Below are positions 56,624 to 64,000 of a DNA stretch of 64,000 nt, one piece after another. The notes under the pieces were generated by a model that made no database searches, had not been told where the DNA came from, and saw only the letters and a list, made by a program, of their open reading frames with translations. Origin of the DNA: Sulfurovum xiamenensis (GTDB lineage Bacteria > Campylobacterota > Campylobacteria > Campylobacterales > Sulfurovaceae); the NCBI RefSeq assembly GCF_030347995.1, contig NZ_JAQIBC010000002.1:336800-400799 (forward strand), read 5' to 3'. Positions within the stretch are counted from its first letter, which is position 1. The number at the start of each line of letters is the position of its first letter. A program made the position numbers and the translations under genes.

Positions 56624-57769
56624 ATGGAAATTACTCACTTTTTTGAAGCACTTTGGCAACTTAGTCTTGCTATGGCTCCATATATTTTGTTTGGACTTAT
56701 TTTTGCTGGAATACTCCACGAGATAGTGCCCGATAGCATTGTGACCAAGCATCTAGGAAAAGACAATGTCTCTTCAGTAGTAAAATCTACCATTTTTGGC
56801 ATACCTCTACCTGTCTGCTCCTGTGGCGTGATTCCTCTTGCAGCCTCAATCAAGAAATCGGGTGCTTCAAAAGGTTCAACGCTCTCCTTTCTCATCTCTA
56901 CTCCTATCACAGGTGTAGACTCGATTATGGCTACCTATGGTATGTTTGGATGGATTTTTACGGTTTACCGTGTCATTACCTCTATGTTTATTGCGATGTT
57001 TGCTGGAATACTAGCAAACATCTTTGACAAAGATCCTGATGAAAACACACAAACGATCAAAAAGGCTACTTCATCTTTTTCTGCCGTTGCACCAAATAAG
57101 ACCACGAATTTTACTCTAGGTACGCCTCAAGAAGAGTCATGTAGTTCGGGCACAGCATCATGTTGTGGCAGCACTTGCGAGGAGAATAAAAAGTTCTCTT
57201 TTAAAGATGCAATGAACTATGCTTTTGTCACACTTTTAGGCGATATAGCAAAACCTCTCTTTTGGGGGCTAATCATAGGTGCACTCATTACTGTAGCGAT
57301 ACCAGAAAATCTTGCCCAAGTACTTCAAGAATATTCATGGCTAAGCTATCTGATCGTTATCGCTATAGCCATACCTATGTATGTGTGTGCGACTGCCTCT
57401 TTGCCGATTGCAGCTGGACTAATGCTTTCTGGAGTAAGCGCAGGTGCAGCCTTTGTCTTTCTGTCTGCTGGGCCAGCTACCAACACTGTGACTATAGGTG
57501 TGGTTAAAAAAATGCTTGGAACACGATCTCTTTATATTTATCTTGGCAGCATTATTATTGGAAGTGTTCTTTTTGGACTAGGACTGGACTACGTTTTTGA
57601 CAGTAACGCTATTGATCCAAAATCTCTGGTTCACATGGAAGAGGAAGGAGGGATAATTTCCGTTCTTAGTTCAGTGATACTGTGGGGTTTTGTAGGCTAT
57701 TTCCTAATCAAGCCTTACTTCAACAGAAAGAGTCCTGAATGTTGTTCAGGTGGTGAGTGCTCATCATAA
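56624..57769 (+). CDS. SO_0444-family Cu/Zn efflux permease (DUF318-like)
   Basis: A 381-residue permease with about 10 TM segments. Conserved features are GIPLPVCSCGVIPLAASIKKSG near residue 65 (in part: PVCSCGVIPLAAS), PITGVDSIMATYG near 94 and SAGPATNTVTIGV near 285. A cytoplasmic Cys-rich loop (ESCSSGTASCCGSTC, about 171-185) and the C-terminal ECCSGGECSS suggest soft-metal capture. ATG follows the divergent ArsR promoter. Arsenite or organoarsenical transport is an alternative. Confidence 0.85.
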   Translation: MEITHFFEALWQLSLAMAPYILFGLIFAGILHEIVPDSIVTKHLGKDNVSSVVKSTIFGIPLPVCSCGVIPLAASIKKSGASKGSTLSFLISTPITGVDSIMATYGMFGWIFTVYRVITSMFIAMFAGILANIFDKDPDENTQTIKKATSSFSAVAPNKTTNFTLGTPQEESCSSGTASCCGSTCEENKKFSFKDAMNYAFVTLLGDIAKPLFWGLIIGALITVAIPENLAQVLQEYSWLSYLIVIAIAIPMYVCATASLPIAAGLMLSGVSAGAAFVFLSAGPATNTVTIGVVKKMLGTRSLYIYLGSIIIGSVLFGLGLDYVFDSNAIDPKSLVHMEEEGGIISVLSSVILWGFVGYFLIKPYFNRKSPECCSGGECSS

Positions 57770-57880
57770 AATGTGCGCAAATGGGCTATGCAATACAAAA
57801 AGAATAGCCAATATAGTTTTTAGGCAATAAGAGTTAAAGATTTTTAAGTTATAGTAGTCAAAATACAAAAAGGTAATATA

Positions 57881-58195
57881 TTGAAAAGTACAATGATTAA
57901 ACTCTTACTATTGTTTTCATTGTCTTTCAATATTGCTCACGCCACTATCATTGCTGTAGTAGATGATTGTACTGATTGTCACAACAATACAGTGTATGAC
58001 TATACGCATGTAACAGAAGTTACCGTTGATCCAGCTGACCTCTGCACCATGGATCACTGTTTTCATTTTACTGCCATCATGAGTGTATCTGATATAAATT
58101 TTGATCATTTACTATATAGTGAACAGCCAAAGCAAAAAAATACATTCTATACGCCCCCATCTAAAGAAATGTCCATAAAACCACCTATCGCTTAA
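57881..58195 (+). CDS. Small exported His/Cys-containing protein
   Basis: A 104-residue protein starting at TTG 57881 after AAGGT. The signal peptide (KLLLLFSLSFNIAHA) is clear, and the mature part has CTDCHNN and CTMDHCFHF, candidates for periplasmic metal binding. It precedes the czcCBA genes by 61 bases on the same strand. No family is recognised, but small proteins of this type often lead HME-RND operons. Confidence 0.6.
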   Translation: MKSTMIKLLLLFSLSFNIAHATIIAVVDDCTDCHNNTVYDYTHVTEVTVDPADLCTMDHCFHFTAIMSVSDINFDHLLYSEQPKQKNTFYTPPSKEMSIKPPIA

Positions 58196-58256
58196 CCACA
58201 CCACAACACTATAACTCTATTTAAAACACATAAAATATTATTTACAGGAATAAACA

Positions 58257-59432
58257 ATGAAAAAAATCATCATGATTTTTTTAACTTTGTCGCTTTCTCT
58301 CTTTGGGATGAGCTATGCAAAGTTTAAAAAACATATAGAAGAAAACTCGAAAGTACTTAAAAGTCAGCAGCTCTCGCTTGAAGCAAACAGGCAAGAGAAT
58401 AACATACTTTTAAGAACACAAAACCCGACCCTGGACCTAGTGGCAGCACGATACAACCCTGATTTTACTGACTCTGAATATGGCTATGAGATAAGCGCTT
58501 CTCAAACAATCAGAACAGGCAACTATCTGGAAGGACTTCAAGATAAAGCCAATGCTTCCAATCTGCTCCAACAGGCATATATACTTGAAGGAAAAGCAGG
58601 TTACATAAAAATGCTTGAAATGCTTTATACTGATTATGTCCATCAAGCCAAACTGCTTTCGTTGATAAAGCAAGAGTATGCACTATCAAATAAAGTGACA
58701 GGCATAGTAGAAGATCGCTATAAAAATGGATCAGAAAACAAAGTAGCATACCTTCAGGCAAAAACAGACACTTTGGCGCTAAAAACACAGATACATACAA
58801 CAAAACAAGAGATGAACTCACTACACTATCAACTCTTATCTATTGCAGGTTTTAGTGAAAAGGTTTCTTTGGATCAAAAATTCATCTATTCTGTTTCACA
58901 TCAAACTCAAAATGCTTTAAAAGTTAGCCCTAAAGAGAAAATTTTAACTGCAAAAGAAAAGGTTTTAGCAAGCCAGATACGCATGAACGACAGCAGCATT
59001 AACAGCTACGAATTAAGCGCTGGCATAGAGCAAGAGCCTGACCAATCTATCTTAAGATTTGGTATTTCCATTCCGTTGGCTGTACAACATAACAAGGAAG
59101 AAGAAAAAGCACTTGCAAAACTTAAAATGCAGCAACTGGAGCTTGACAATGCACAGCTTAAATTAGATCTCAACCTACAAAAGCAAAGACTTAAATCTTC
59201 CATTAAAGAGCTTTCGCAACAGTACTACTCCCTCAAAAAACTAGAGGGTGAACAGAAAGCACTTAGTGAGCTGCTTTTAGAAGGCTATAAAATAGCACAA
59301 GGCTCTATCTTTGTGATGATGAATGCAAAAAACAAACTCATACAGACAGAAAAATCATTACTAAAAACACAAGCAATGATCAACAAGCGAAAAATAGAAT
59401 TACGTTTTATACAAGGACTTTACAATGACTAA
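58257..59432 (+). CDS. czcC: CzcC-like TolC-family outer membrane factor
   Basis: A 391-residue exported protein. Signal peptide MKKIIMIFLTLSLSLFG, then two long helical repeats typical of TolC/CzcC (for example YLQAKTDTLALKTQIHTTKQEMNS, given in part: KTDTLALKTQIHT). It forms the outer membrane exit duct for the CzcA pump. It overlaps czcB by eight bases. Confidence 0.82.
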   Translation: MKKIIMIFLTLSLSLFGMSYAKFKKHIEENSKVLKSQQLSLEANRQENNILLRTQNPTLDLVAARYNPDFTDSEYGYEISASQTIRTGNYLEGLQDKANASNLLQQAYILEGKAGYIKMLEMLYTDYVHQAKLLSLIKQEYALSNKVTGIVEDRYKNGSENKVAYLQAKTDTLALKTQIHTTKQEMNSLHYQLLSIAGFSEKVSLDQKFIYSVSHQTQNALKVSPKEKILTAKEKVLASQIRMNDSSINSYELSAGIEQEPDQSILRFGISIPLAVQHNKEEEKALAKLKMQQLELDNAQLKLDLNLQKQRLKSSIKELSQQYYSLKKLEGEQKALSELLLEGYKIAQGSIFVMMNAKNKLIQTEKSLLKTQAMINKRKIELRFIQGLYND

Positions 59433-60651
59433 ATATATATTATTACTGTCTCTACTCTTCCCGCTGAAAGGGTTAGCAAGTGAAATCAAAATTGAACATG
59501 CTGAGCTAAAACCTTTAGGAAAAGTTATTCAAACCAATGCGCAGATAACACAACTGCCAGGCCAAAAACAAGAGGTTGTTTCTAGACTGTCTGGACATCT
59601 GGAAGCTTATTTTGTTACACCAGGACAACATGTAAAAAAAGGTGACAAAACAGCCGTTATAGCATCTATAGAGCTTTCTAAAATGACTGCTGAGCATCTC
59701 GCACTACTGGAGCAATCCAAGGCTGCAGAGGCACAAAAGAACAACACTATGAAACTCCATAAGAAAGGTGTAGCTTCACAAAATGACTTAAGCAACGCTA
59801 TTATAGCCCTGCAAGCGATACGTTCTAAGCAAAACGCCTTGTCTTCGCAATTGAAGTCTTTAGGTATTAATCCTGATGATCTTAAAAGTGCAACAGATCA
59901 ATTTGTGCTTTATGCACATGCAGATGGTGTTGTTGGAGAAATTTTAGCTCCACTGCACAGCAATGTAAATGCCCAAACGCCTTTAATGACATTGGTGGAC
60001 CAAAGAGATTATTATGCTGTTGCATATCTTGCTGTCGATGATGCGATGCAAGTATCAAAAGAGGCCAAAGGATGGTTGAAGGTTGCAAACAAAGTATACC
60101 CTTCTCATTTTGTGCACTTGCTACCAAGCATTGACGAGGAGACGCAGCGTGCGAAAGTACTTTTTCAAATAGAAAAAAGTCCTTCAAGCCTCCTTCTTGG
60201 ATCTTTCGCAGAGATGGATATATCGCTTGCTCCTTATCAAAATGCCGTAATGGTGAAGAAGTCAGCATTAACACTTTTTCAAGGAAACTGGGTTGTATTT
60301 GTGGAGACAAAACACGAAGAAGACGAGCACGATGATGATGAAGCAAATGAGCATGATGGACATGATCACGATGCACATAAAGAAGATGAACACGACGGAC
60401 ACGATCATGATACTCATAAAAAAGATGACCATGATGCACATGAAAAAGAAGATAATGATGAAGGTGAGCACGAAGATCATGACGAGGATGAAGAAGTCCC
60501 ATACATGCCAAAAGTTGTTAATATCATTGCGTATACTGGCGAATACGTGGCTGTCGAAGGCATAGAAGCAGATGAAGAGTATGTAAGCGAAGGTGTTTAT
60601 TTCGTGAAATCAATGATGCTGAAGTCTTCGCTTGGCGAACACGGTCACTAG
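59425..60651 (+). CDS. czcB: CzcB-like periplasmic adaptor with His/Asp-rich insert
   Basis: A 408-residue membrane fusion protein. Signal peptide at the N-terminus, the lipoyl half-motifs around VSRLSGHLEAYFVTPGQHVKKGD near residue 52 (in part: GQHVKKGD), a coiled-coil hairpin near 85-135 and beta-barrel domain. Residues about 297-356 form an insert almost purely of H, D, E and K, with repeats of HDGHDHD, likely a metal buffer. It stops nine bases before czcA. Confidence 0.88.
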   Translation: MTKYILLLSLLFPLKGLASEIKIEHAELKPLGKVIQTNAQITQLPGQKQEVVSRLSGHLEAYFVTPGQHVKKGDKTAVIASIELSKMTAEHLALLEQSKAAEAQKNNTMKLHKKGVASQNDLSNAIIALQAIRSKQNALSSQLKSLGINPDDLKSATDQFVLYAHADGVVGEILAPLHSNVNAQTPLMTLVDQRDYYAVAYLAVDDAMQVSKEAKGWLKVANKVYPSHFVHLLPSIDEETQRAKVLFQIEKSPSSLLLGSFAEMDISLAPYQNAVMVKKSALTLFQGNWVVFVETKHEEDEHDDDEANEHDGHDHDAHKEDEHDGHDHDTHKKDDHDAHEKEDNDEGEHEDHDEDEEVPYMPKVVNIIAYTGEYVAVEGIEADEEYVSEGVYFVKSMMLKSSLGEHGH

Positions 60652-60660
60652 GAGGTTGCT

Positions 60661-63600
60661 GTGAAACGTTTTTTTGAAATACTTATACAGTACAAATTTC
60701 TTATACTTGCGCTGTTTATTGCCATATCTGGTTTTGGTTACAAGGCGTATAAAGACATACCCATAGATGCATTTCCAGACATTACCCCTAAGCAGGTAGT
60801 AATATATACAGAGAGTGTTGGTAATTCAGCAGAAGATATAGAGAAGCTCATTACTTATCCTATAGAAGCTGCTATGTCAGGTTTGCCTGGGGTCAAGATG
60901 ATACTCTCAAACTCAATGTTTGGGCTTTCATATGTTTCTATTTTCTTTGAAGACGGCTATGATACCTATCTCTTGCGTCAACTCGTCACTGAAAGGCTAA
61001 ATACGGTAGATATACCTCAAGGATGGGGTGTCCCGACCATGGGACCAAATACGACAGGTTTGGGTCAGGTGTTATGGTACGCCCTTGAAGACAAAGACAA
61101 TAAATATACGCACAGCCAACTTCGTCAATTGCACGAGTATGCAGTTACACCACTGCTTAAATCCGTTGATGGTGTAGAAGAAGTTATCTCTTGGGGAGGC
61201 TTCGAAAAACAATATGAAGTACTCATGGATCCCAAACGGCTGCAGGCAGTCGATGTCACCTATAGTGAAGTGATTGAAGCATTAGAAAAGAGTAATCAAT
61301 CCGTAGGTGGACAATATCTAGAATTCAATAGGGAGCAGTACCTTATACGAGGTGCGGGACTCTATGAAAAAATGGATGACATACGCAACACTGTCATACG
61401 CACAAAAGATGCCAAAGTAGTGACCATAAAAGATGTGGCCACTGTACAGGAGGGAAAGGCCCCACGCTTTGGTGCAGTAAGTGTAGACGGAAAAGAAAGA
61501 GTCTTTGGAATGGTGCTTCAGCGTTCAGAAACCAATGCAGCCAAGGTTGTAGGGCTCATTAAGGAAAAGATGCCACTGGTTGAGTCAGCACTTCCTAAAG
61601 GAGTAAAGCTACAAGTGATTTACGACAGAACAGAAATTACTCATAAAGCAGTCAGCACAATGACTTCTGCACTTCTGACAGGATCAGTACTTGTTGCAAT
61701 CATACTATTTCTTTTTCTGTTTGAGTTGCGTTCTGCATTTATCGTTATCCTCTCTCTTCCTATCTCTCTGCTCATTGCATTTTTATTGATGGAAGAATAT
61801 GGTATATCTGCTAACCTCATGAGTCTTAGTGGTCTTGCCATAGCCATAGGAATGATAGTTGATGGCACCATTGTGGTTGTAGAAAACAGCTTCAGGATAC
61901 TGCATGATAATCCTGAAGCTTCACGCGCAGAAGTGATCGCAGAAGCCACAGCAGAAGTGGCAAAGCCCGTACTCTTTGCTCTGCTTATTATTTCAGCGGT
62001 CTTTATTCCACTATTGAGCCTTGAGGGACTTGCGGGGAAATTATATACCCCTATGGCATTGGACATCGTTTTTGTAATGCTTGGCTCTCTTGCTGTGGCT
62101 CTTCTACTGGTTCCCGTACTCTCATACATGATGCTCAAAGAAGGAAAACATTCGAACAGTCCTCTTATGGCAGCTGTCAAAGCATTTTATACTCCTATGC
62201 TAGTGTTTTCTCTGCATCATGCAAAGACGTTGGTAGCTATTACTTTCTTTGTATTCTTTATCTTGGTTGGACTGCTTAGTCAGCAAGGTAGAGAGTTTAT
62301 GCCTGAACTTAATGAGGAAACTATTATGTACAGGGTTATTGCAATCCCTGGAACTTCGCTTACGCAAAATGTAGAAAATGCACAAGCCATAGAAAAATTT
62401 TTGCTCAAAACCTACCCTGACGAAGTACTCTCTGTGTTGAGCATGGTAGGAAGAAGTGAAAAGGGTGAAACGGCACAAGCAAATTACATGGAGGTACTCT
62501 TGACCCTTAATCCAGAGTTTGAGGAAATCCCTGTACTTGACAAAGAGATGACAATGAAGCTCAAAGAAAAATTTAACTATTTGCAATTTATCTCTACTCA
62601 GCCTATTGCTATGCGTATAGAAGAGCTTCTTGAGGGAGTTAGTGCAGAACTTGCGGTCAAAATCTATGGTGAAGACCAAAAAATAATGTCTGATATTGCT
62701 GCACAAATATCCCAAGTATTGAAAGGTATAGAAGGGCTTGACCATGCAGAGGTGGAAACACAATTAGGACAAGCTCAAATCAATATCAAGCCAGACTACT
62801 TAGCCCTTTCTCGATATGGACTCAGTGTAGAAGATGTCATGCAAGTCATTCGTTATGGCATCGGAGAAGAAGCTGTTTCACAAAAGATAGAAGGAGTGAA
62901 GCGCTTTGGCATTGTAGCCAAATTAAAAAATGCAAAAAAAGATATAGAAGCAATAAAGACATTGATCCTGCGTTCAGATACTGGAAAAATAGTTTCCTTG
63001 CAGGAAGTATGTGATATTAGTGTAGTACAAGGACCCGCCTTTATTAAACGTGAGGATTTGAGTCGATATATGGTTCTGTCACTAGAAGTTGAAGATCGTG
63101 ATATTGCAACGTTTGTTGAAGAAGCAGATATAAAGATAAGAGATCAGGTCATTATTCCTGATGGTTATTACATCAAGTGGGCGGGTGACTTTAAGAATAT
63201 GCAAGAAGCTACGCAAACGCTTGCAATGATTATACCTATCACGATTTTGCTTATTTTGTTATTGCTCTATACAGCATTCAATTCGTTTAAAAAAGCATTT
63301 TTAATTTTATTAGGTGTACCACTAGGGCTAATGGGTGGTATTGTAGGCTTACTCATCTCTGGGGAATATTTGAGTGTCTCTGCAATTGTAGGGTTTATTG
63401 CTATCTTTGCCATAGCAATACTCAACGGGATAGTGCTCGTATCATTCATTGATGATCTGCGTAAAAAATTCCCAGAAGTGAAAATGATAGATATGGTAAA
63501 AAATGCCACTTTGCTAAGACTGAGACCCGTACTTATGACAGCATTTACCACGCTCTTTGGTATTCTTCCACTTCTTTTTGCTACAGGCGTAGGTTCAGAA

Positions 63601-63708
63601 ATACAATATCCACTTTCAGTAGTAGTTACAGGAGGAATTATCTCCTCAACAATCTTAACGTTGCTGGTACTGCCATCCCTATATGTTCTATTTTTTAAAA
63701 GGGAATAA
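60661..63708 (+). CDS. czcA: CzcA-like heavy-metal-efflux RND pump
   Basis: A 1015-residue HME-RND transporter with 12 TM segments and two large periplasmic loops, starting at GTG after GGAGG. N-terminus IDAFPDITPKQVVIYTESVG (in part: DAFPDITPKQV) is typical. TM4 reads AIGMIVDGTIVVVEN near residue 396: the second Asp and the Glu of CzcA are present, but the first Asp of the DFG pattern is Ala, so the ion set may differ from Zn/Co/Cd. Last gene of the efflux operon. Confidence 0.92.
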   Translation: MKRFFEILIQYKFLILALFIAISGFGYKAYKDIPIDAFPDITPKQVVIYTESVGNSAEDIEKLITYPIEAAMSGLPGVKMILSNSMFGLSYVSIFFEDGYDTYLLRQLVTERLNTVDIPQGWGVPTMGPNTTGLGQVLWYALEDKDNKYTHSQLRQLHEYAVTPLLKSVDGVEEVISWGGFEKQYEVLMDPKRLQAVDVTYSEVIEALEKSNQSVGGQYLEFNREQYLIRGAGLYEKMDDIRNTVIRTKDAKVVTIKDVATVQEGKAPRFGAVSVDGKERVFGMVLQRSETNAAKVVGLIKEKMPLVESALPKGVKLQVIYDRTEITHKAVSTMTSALLTGSVLVAIILFLFLFELRSAFIVILSLPISLLIAFLLMEEYGISANLMSLSGLAIAIGMIVDGTIVVVENSFRILHDNPEASRAEVIAEATAEVAKPVLFALLIISAVFIPLLSLEGLAGKLYTPMALDIVFVMLGSLAVALLLVPVLSYMMLKEGKHSNSPLMAAVKAFYTPMLVFSLHHAKTLVAITFFVFFILVGLLSQQGREFMPELNEETIMYRVIAIPGTSLTQNVENAQAIEKFLLKTYPDEVLSVLSMVGRSEKGETAQANYMEVLLTLNPEFEEIPVLDKEMTMKLKEKFNYLQFISTQPIAMRIEELLEGVSAELAVKIYGEDQKIMSDIAAQISQVLKGIEGLDHAEVETQLGQAQINIKPDYLALSRYGLSVEDVMQVIRYGIGEEAVSQKIEGVKRFGIVAKLKNAKKDIEAIKTLILRSDTGKIVSLQEVCDISVVQGPAFIKREDLSRYMVLSLEVEDRDIATFVEEADIKIRDQVIIPDGYYIKWAGDFKNMQEATQTLAMIIPITILLILLLLYTAFNSFKKAFLILLGVPLGLMGGIVGLLISGEYLSVSAIVGFIAIFAIAILNGIVLVSFIDDLRKKFPEVKMIDMVKNATLLRLRPVLMTAFTTLFGILPLLFATGVGSEIQYPLSVVVTGGIISSTILTLLVLPSLYVLFFKRE

Positions 63709-63725
63709 CAATTATCAAACAATTT

Positions 63726-63755
63726 GGGAGGCGCATTATTTGCGCTTACCCTTTT
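63726..63755 (+). terminator. Rho-independent terminator after czcA
   Basis: GGGAGGCGCA, loop TTATT, TGCGCTTACCC form an imperfect stem with G-U pairs followed by TTTT, 17 bases after the czcA stop. Confidence 0.6.
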
Positions 63756-63767
63756 GAAGCAATCTAT

Positions 63768-63804
63768 TAAAACCTTATAATCTAACATATTTTATAACGT
63801 TATT
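63768..63804 (+). repeat. Recombination-site-like palindrome, copy K
   Basis: TAAAACCTTATAAT, spacer CTAACATAT, then TTTATAACGTTATT. It corresponds to copy E in the recombinase leader, including the CG change in the right arm. The following 44 bases to copy L match the E-D interval with about ten mostly transition differences. Confidence 0.7.
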
Positions 63805-63848
63805 CGCTGTATCGGCGTTTGCAGACCATAAAATTGTACCCTTCAATA

Positions 63849-63884
63849 GAAAACCTTATAAAATGTTCTATATAGGAGGTTTTT
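63849..63884 (+). repeat. Recombination-site-like palindrome, copy L
   Basis: GAAAACCTTATAAA, spacer ATGTTCTA, then TATAGGAGGTTTTT. Same as copy D, including the embedded AGGAGG. It precedes a decayed start of the recombinase gene. Confidence 0.7.
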
Positions 63885-63900
63885 ATAAGGAAAAGTATCA

Positions 63901-63950
63901 ATGAAAGCACATCCCCAAAAGAGTCTAAAAAACGGATGATTCTCTTATGT
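63901..63950 (+). pseudogene. Decayed 5' end of a second recombinase gene
   Basis: After the L leader, ATGAAA at 63901 is followed by sequence matching codons 10-19 of the recombinase at 8264 (SKEFKKLMIY versus PKESKKRMIL in a shifted frame). The frame from this ATG stops after 12 codons, about 30 bases of the start are missing, and similarity ends near 63945. It is the remnant of a homologous recombinase locus. The remaining 50 bases hold a TATAAT near 63983, probably the promoter of the next gene. Confidence 0.65.
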
Positions 63951-64000
63951 GAAGTCGATCACTGATAGACGACTAATTATGATATAATTCTTATCTATCG

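Noticed and set aside
59882..60511. 209-codon minus-strand frame opposite czcB
   Set aside because: It is the antisense of the His/Asp repeat (HH, RR-rich low complexity) and has no support.

Overview
The window is a moderately AT-rich bacterial chromosome segment. Its gene set (NrtB/NrtD-type nitrate permease parts, NarK, a homodimer-type pyruvate:ferredoxin oxidoreductase next to a dihydroorotate-dehydrogenase-like protein, KatG, MetE, CzcCBA, a CrtI-like desaturase after HemH, many small two-component and GGDEF/EAL proteins) suits a Campylobacterota of the Sulfurovum/Sulfurimonas kind. That assignment is inferred from gene content only; there is no rRNA or tRNA in the window. Apart from the AT-rich block at 4.0-8.4 kb and the ends of a few modules, most of it is ordinary core-like sequence.

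Layout. 0-3.9 kb: tail of an unknown gene, an AstE/AspA-like amidohydrolase, an orphan FetB, and an NrtB-NrtD pair behind a highly structured leader. 3.9-11.7 kb: a cassette-like region with a 188-residue tyrosine recombinase, five small genes of mostly unknown function, metE and a tiny secreted protein, punctuated by about 37-bp palindromic sites. 11.7-26.3 kb: MscS, NarK, rhodanese, KatG, ComF, a sirtuin, a ferritin-like protein, a CDF metal transporter, Pcm, an AmmeMemoRadiSam B/radical-SAM pair and a GGDEF-EAL protein. 26.4-33.6 kb: an MFS transporter, a five-gene LolA-like/FtsX/FtsX/ATPase/outer-membrane operon, and thioredoxin. 33.8-42.3 kb: a minus-strand ion-transport cluster (two P-type ATPases, PsiE, MgtC/DUF4010, CPA2 antiporter). 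42.6-47.6 kb: NifJ with a DHOD-like partner and a PGPGW protein. 47.6-55.5 kb: ProB, a LytS/LytTR two-component pair coupled to a desaturase and ferrochelatase, an epimerase, and two glutathione peroxidase copies, one of them truncated. 55.6-63.7 kb: a DUF202 protein, then an ArsR/Cu-Zn permease/CzcCBA metal-efflux block.

The most unusual feature is a dispersed site family with arms GAAAACCTTATAAA and TTTATAAGGTTTTC around an 8-9 bp AT spacer. I find eleven copies. The spacer gives each copy an orientation. Two copies sit side by side in the 5' leader of the recombinase gene (8267-8383), and the right arm of one of them supplies its ribosome binding site. The same two-site leader recurs at 63768-63884 in front of a decayed start of the same recombinase. 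At both loci further sites in the same orientation lie on the 5' side of the recombinase and bracket genes: metE and a 47-residue secreted protein at the first, the ArsR/permease/CzcCBA block at the second. Three more sites on the other flank bracket small hypothetical genes. This is the layout of an integron (recombinase, attachment site, array), but the recombinase is a compact catalytic-domain-only protein, the sites are short palindromes rather than attC, and the presumed cassettes can be multi-gene. I do not recognise it as a described system. Mobility is inferred from layout and has not been demonstrated.

Other points worth attention: the nitrate transporter pair lacks a binding protein and has an altered ATPase signature; its leader contains mutually exclusive hairpins; a CDF transporter appears to start at ATA; and two genes look leaderless.
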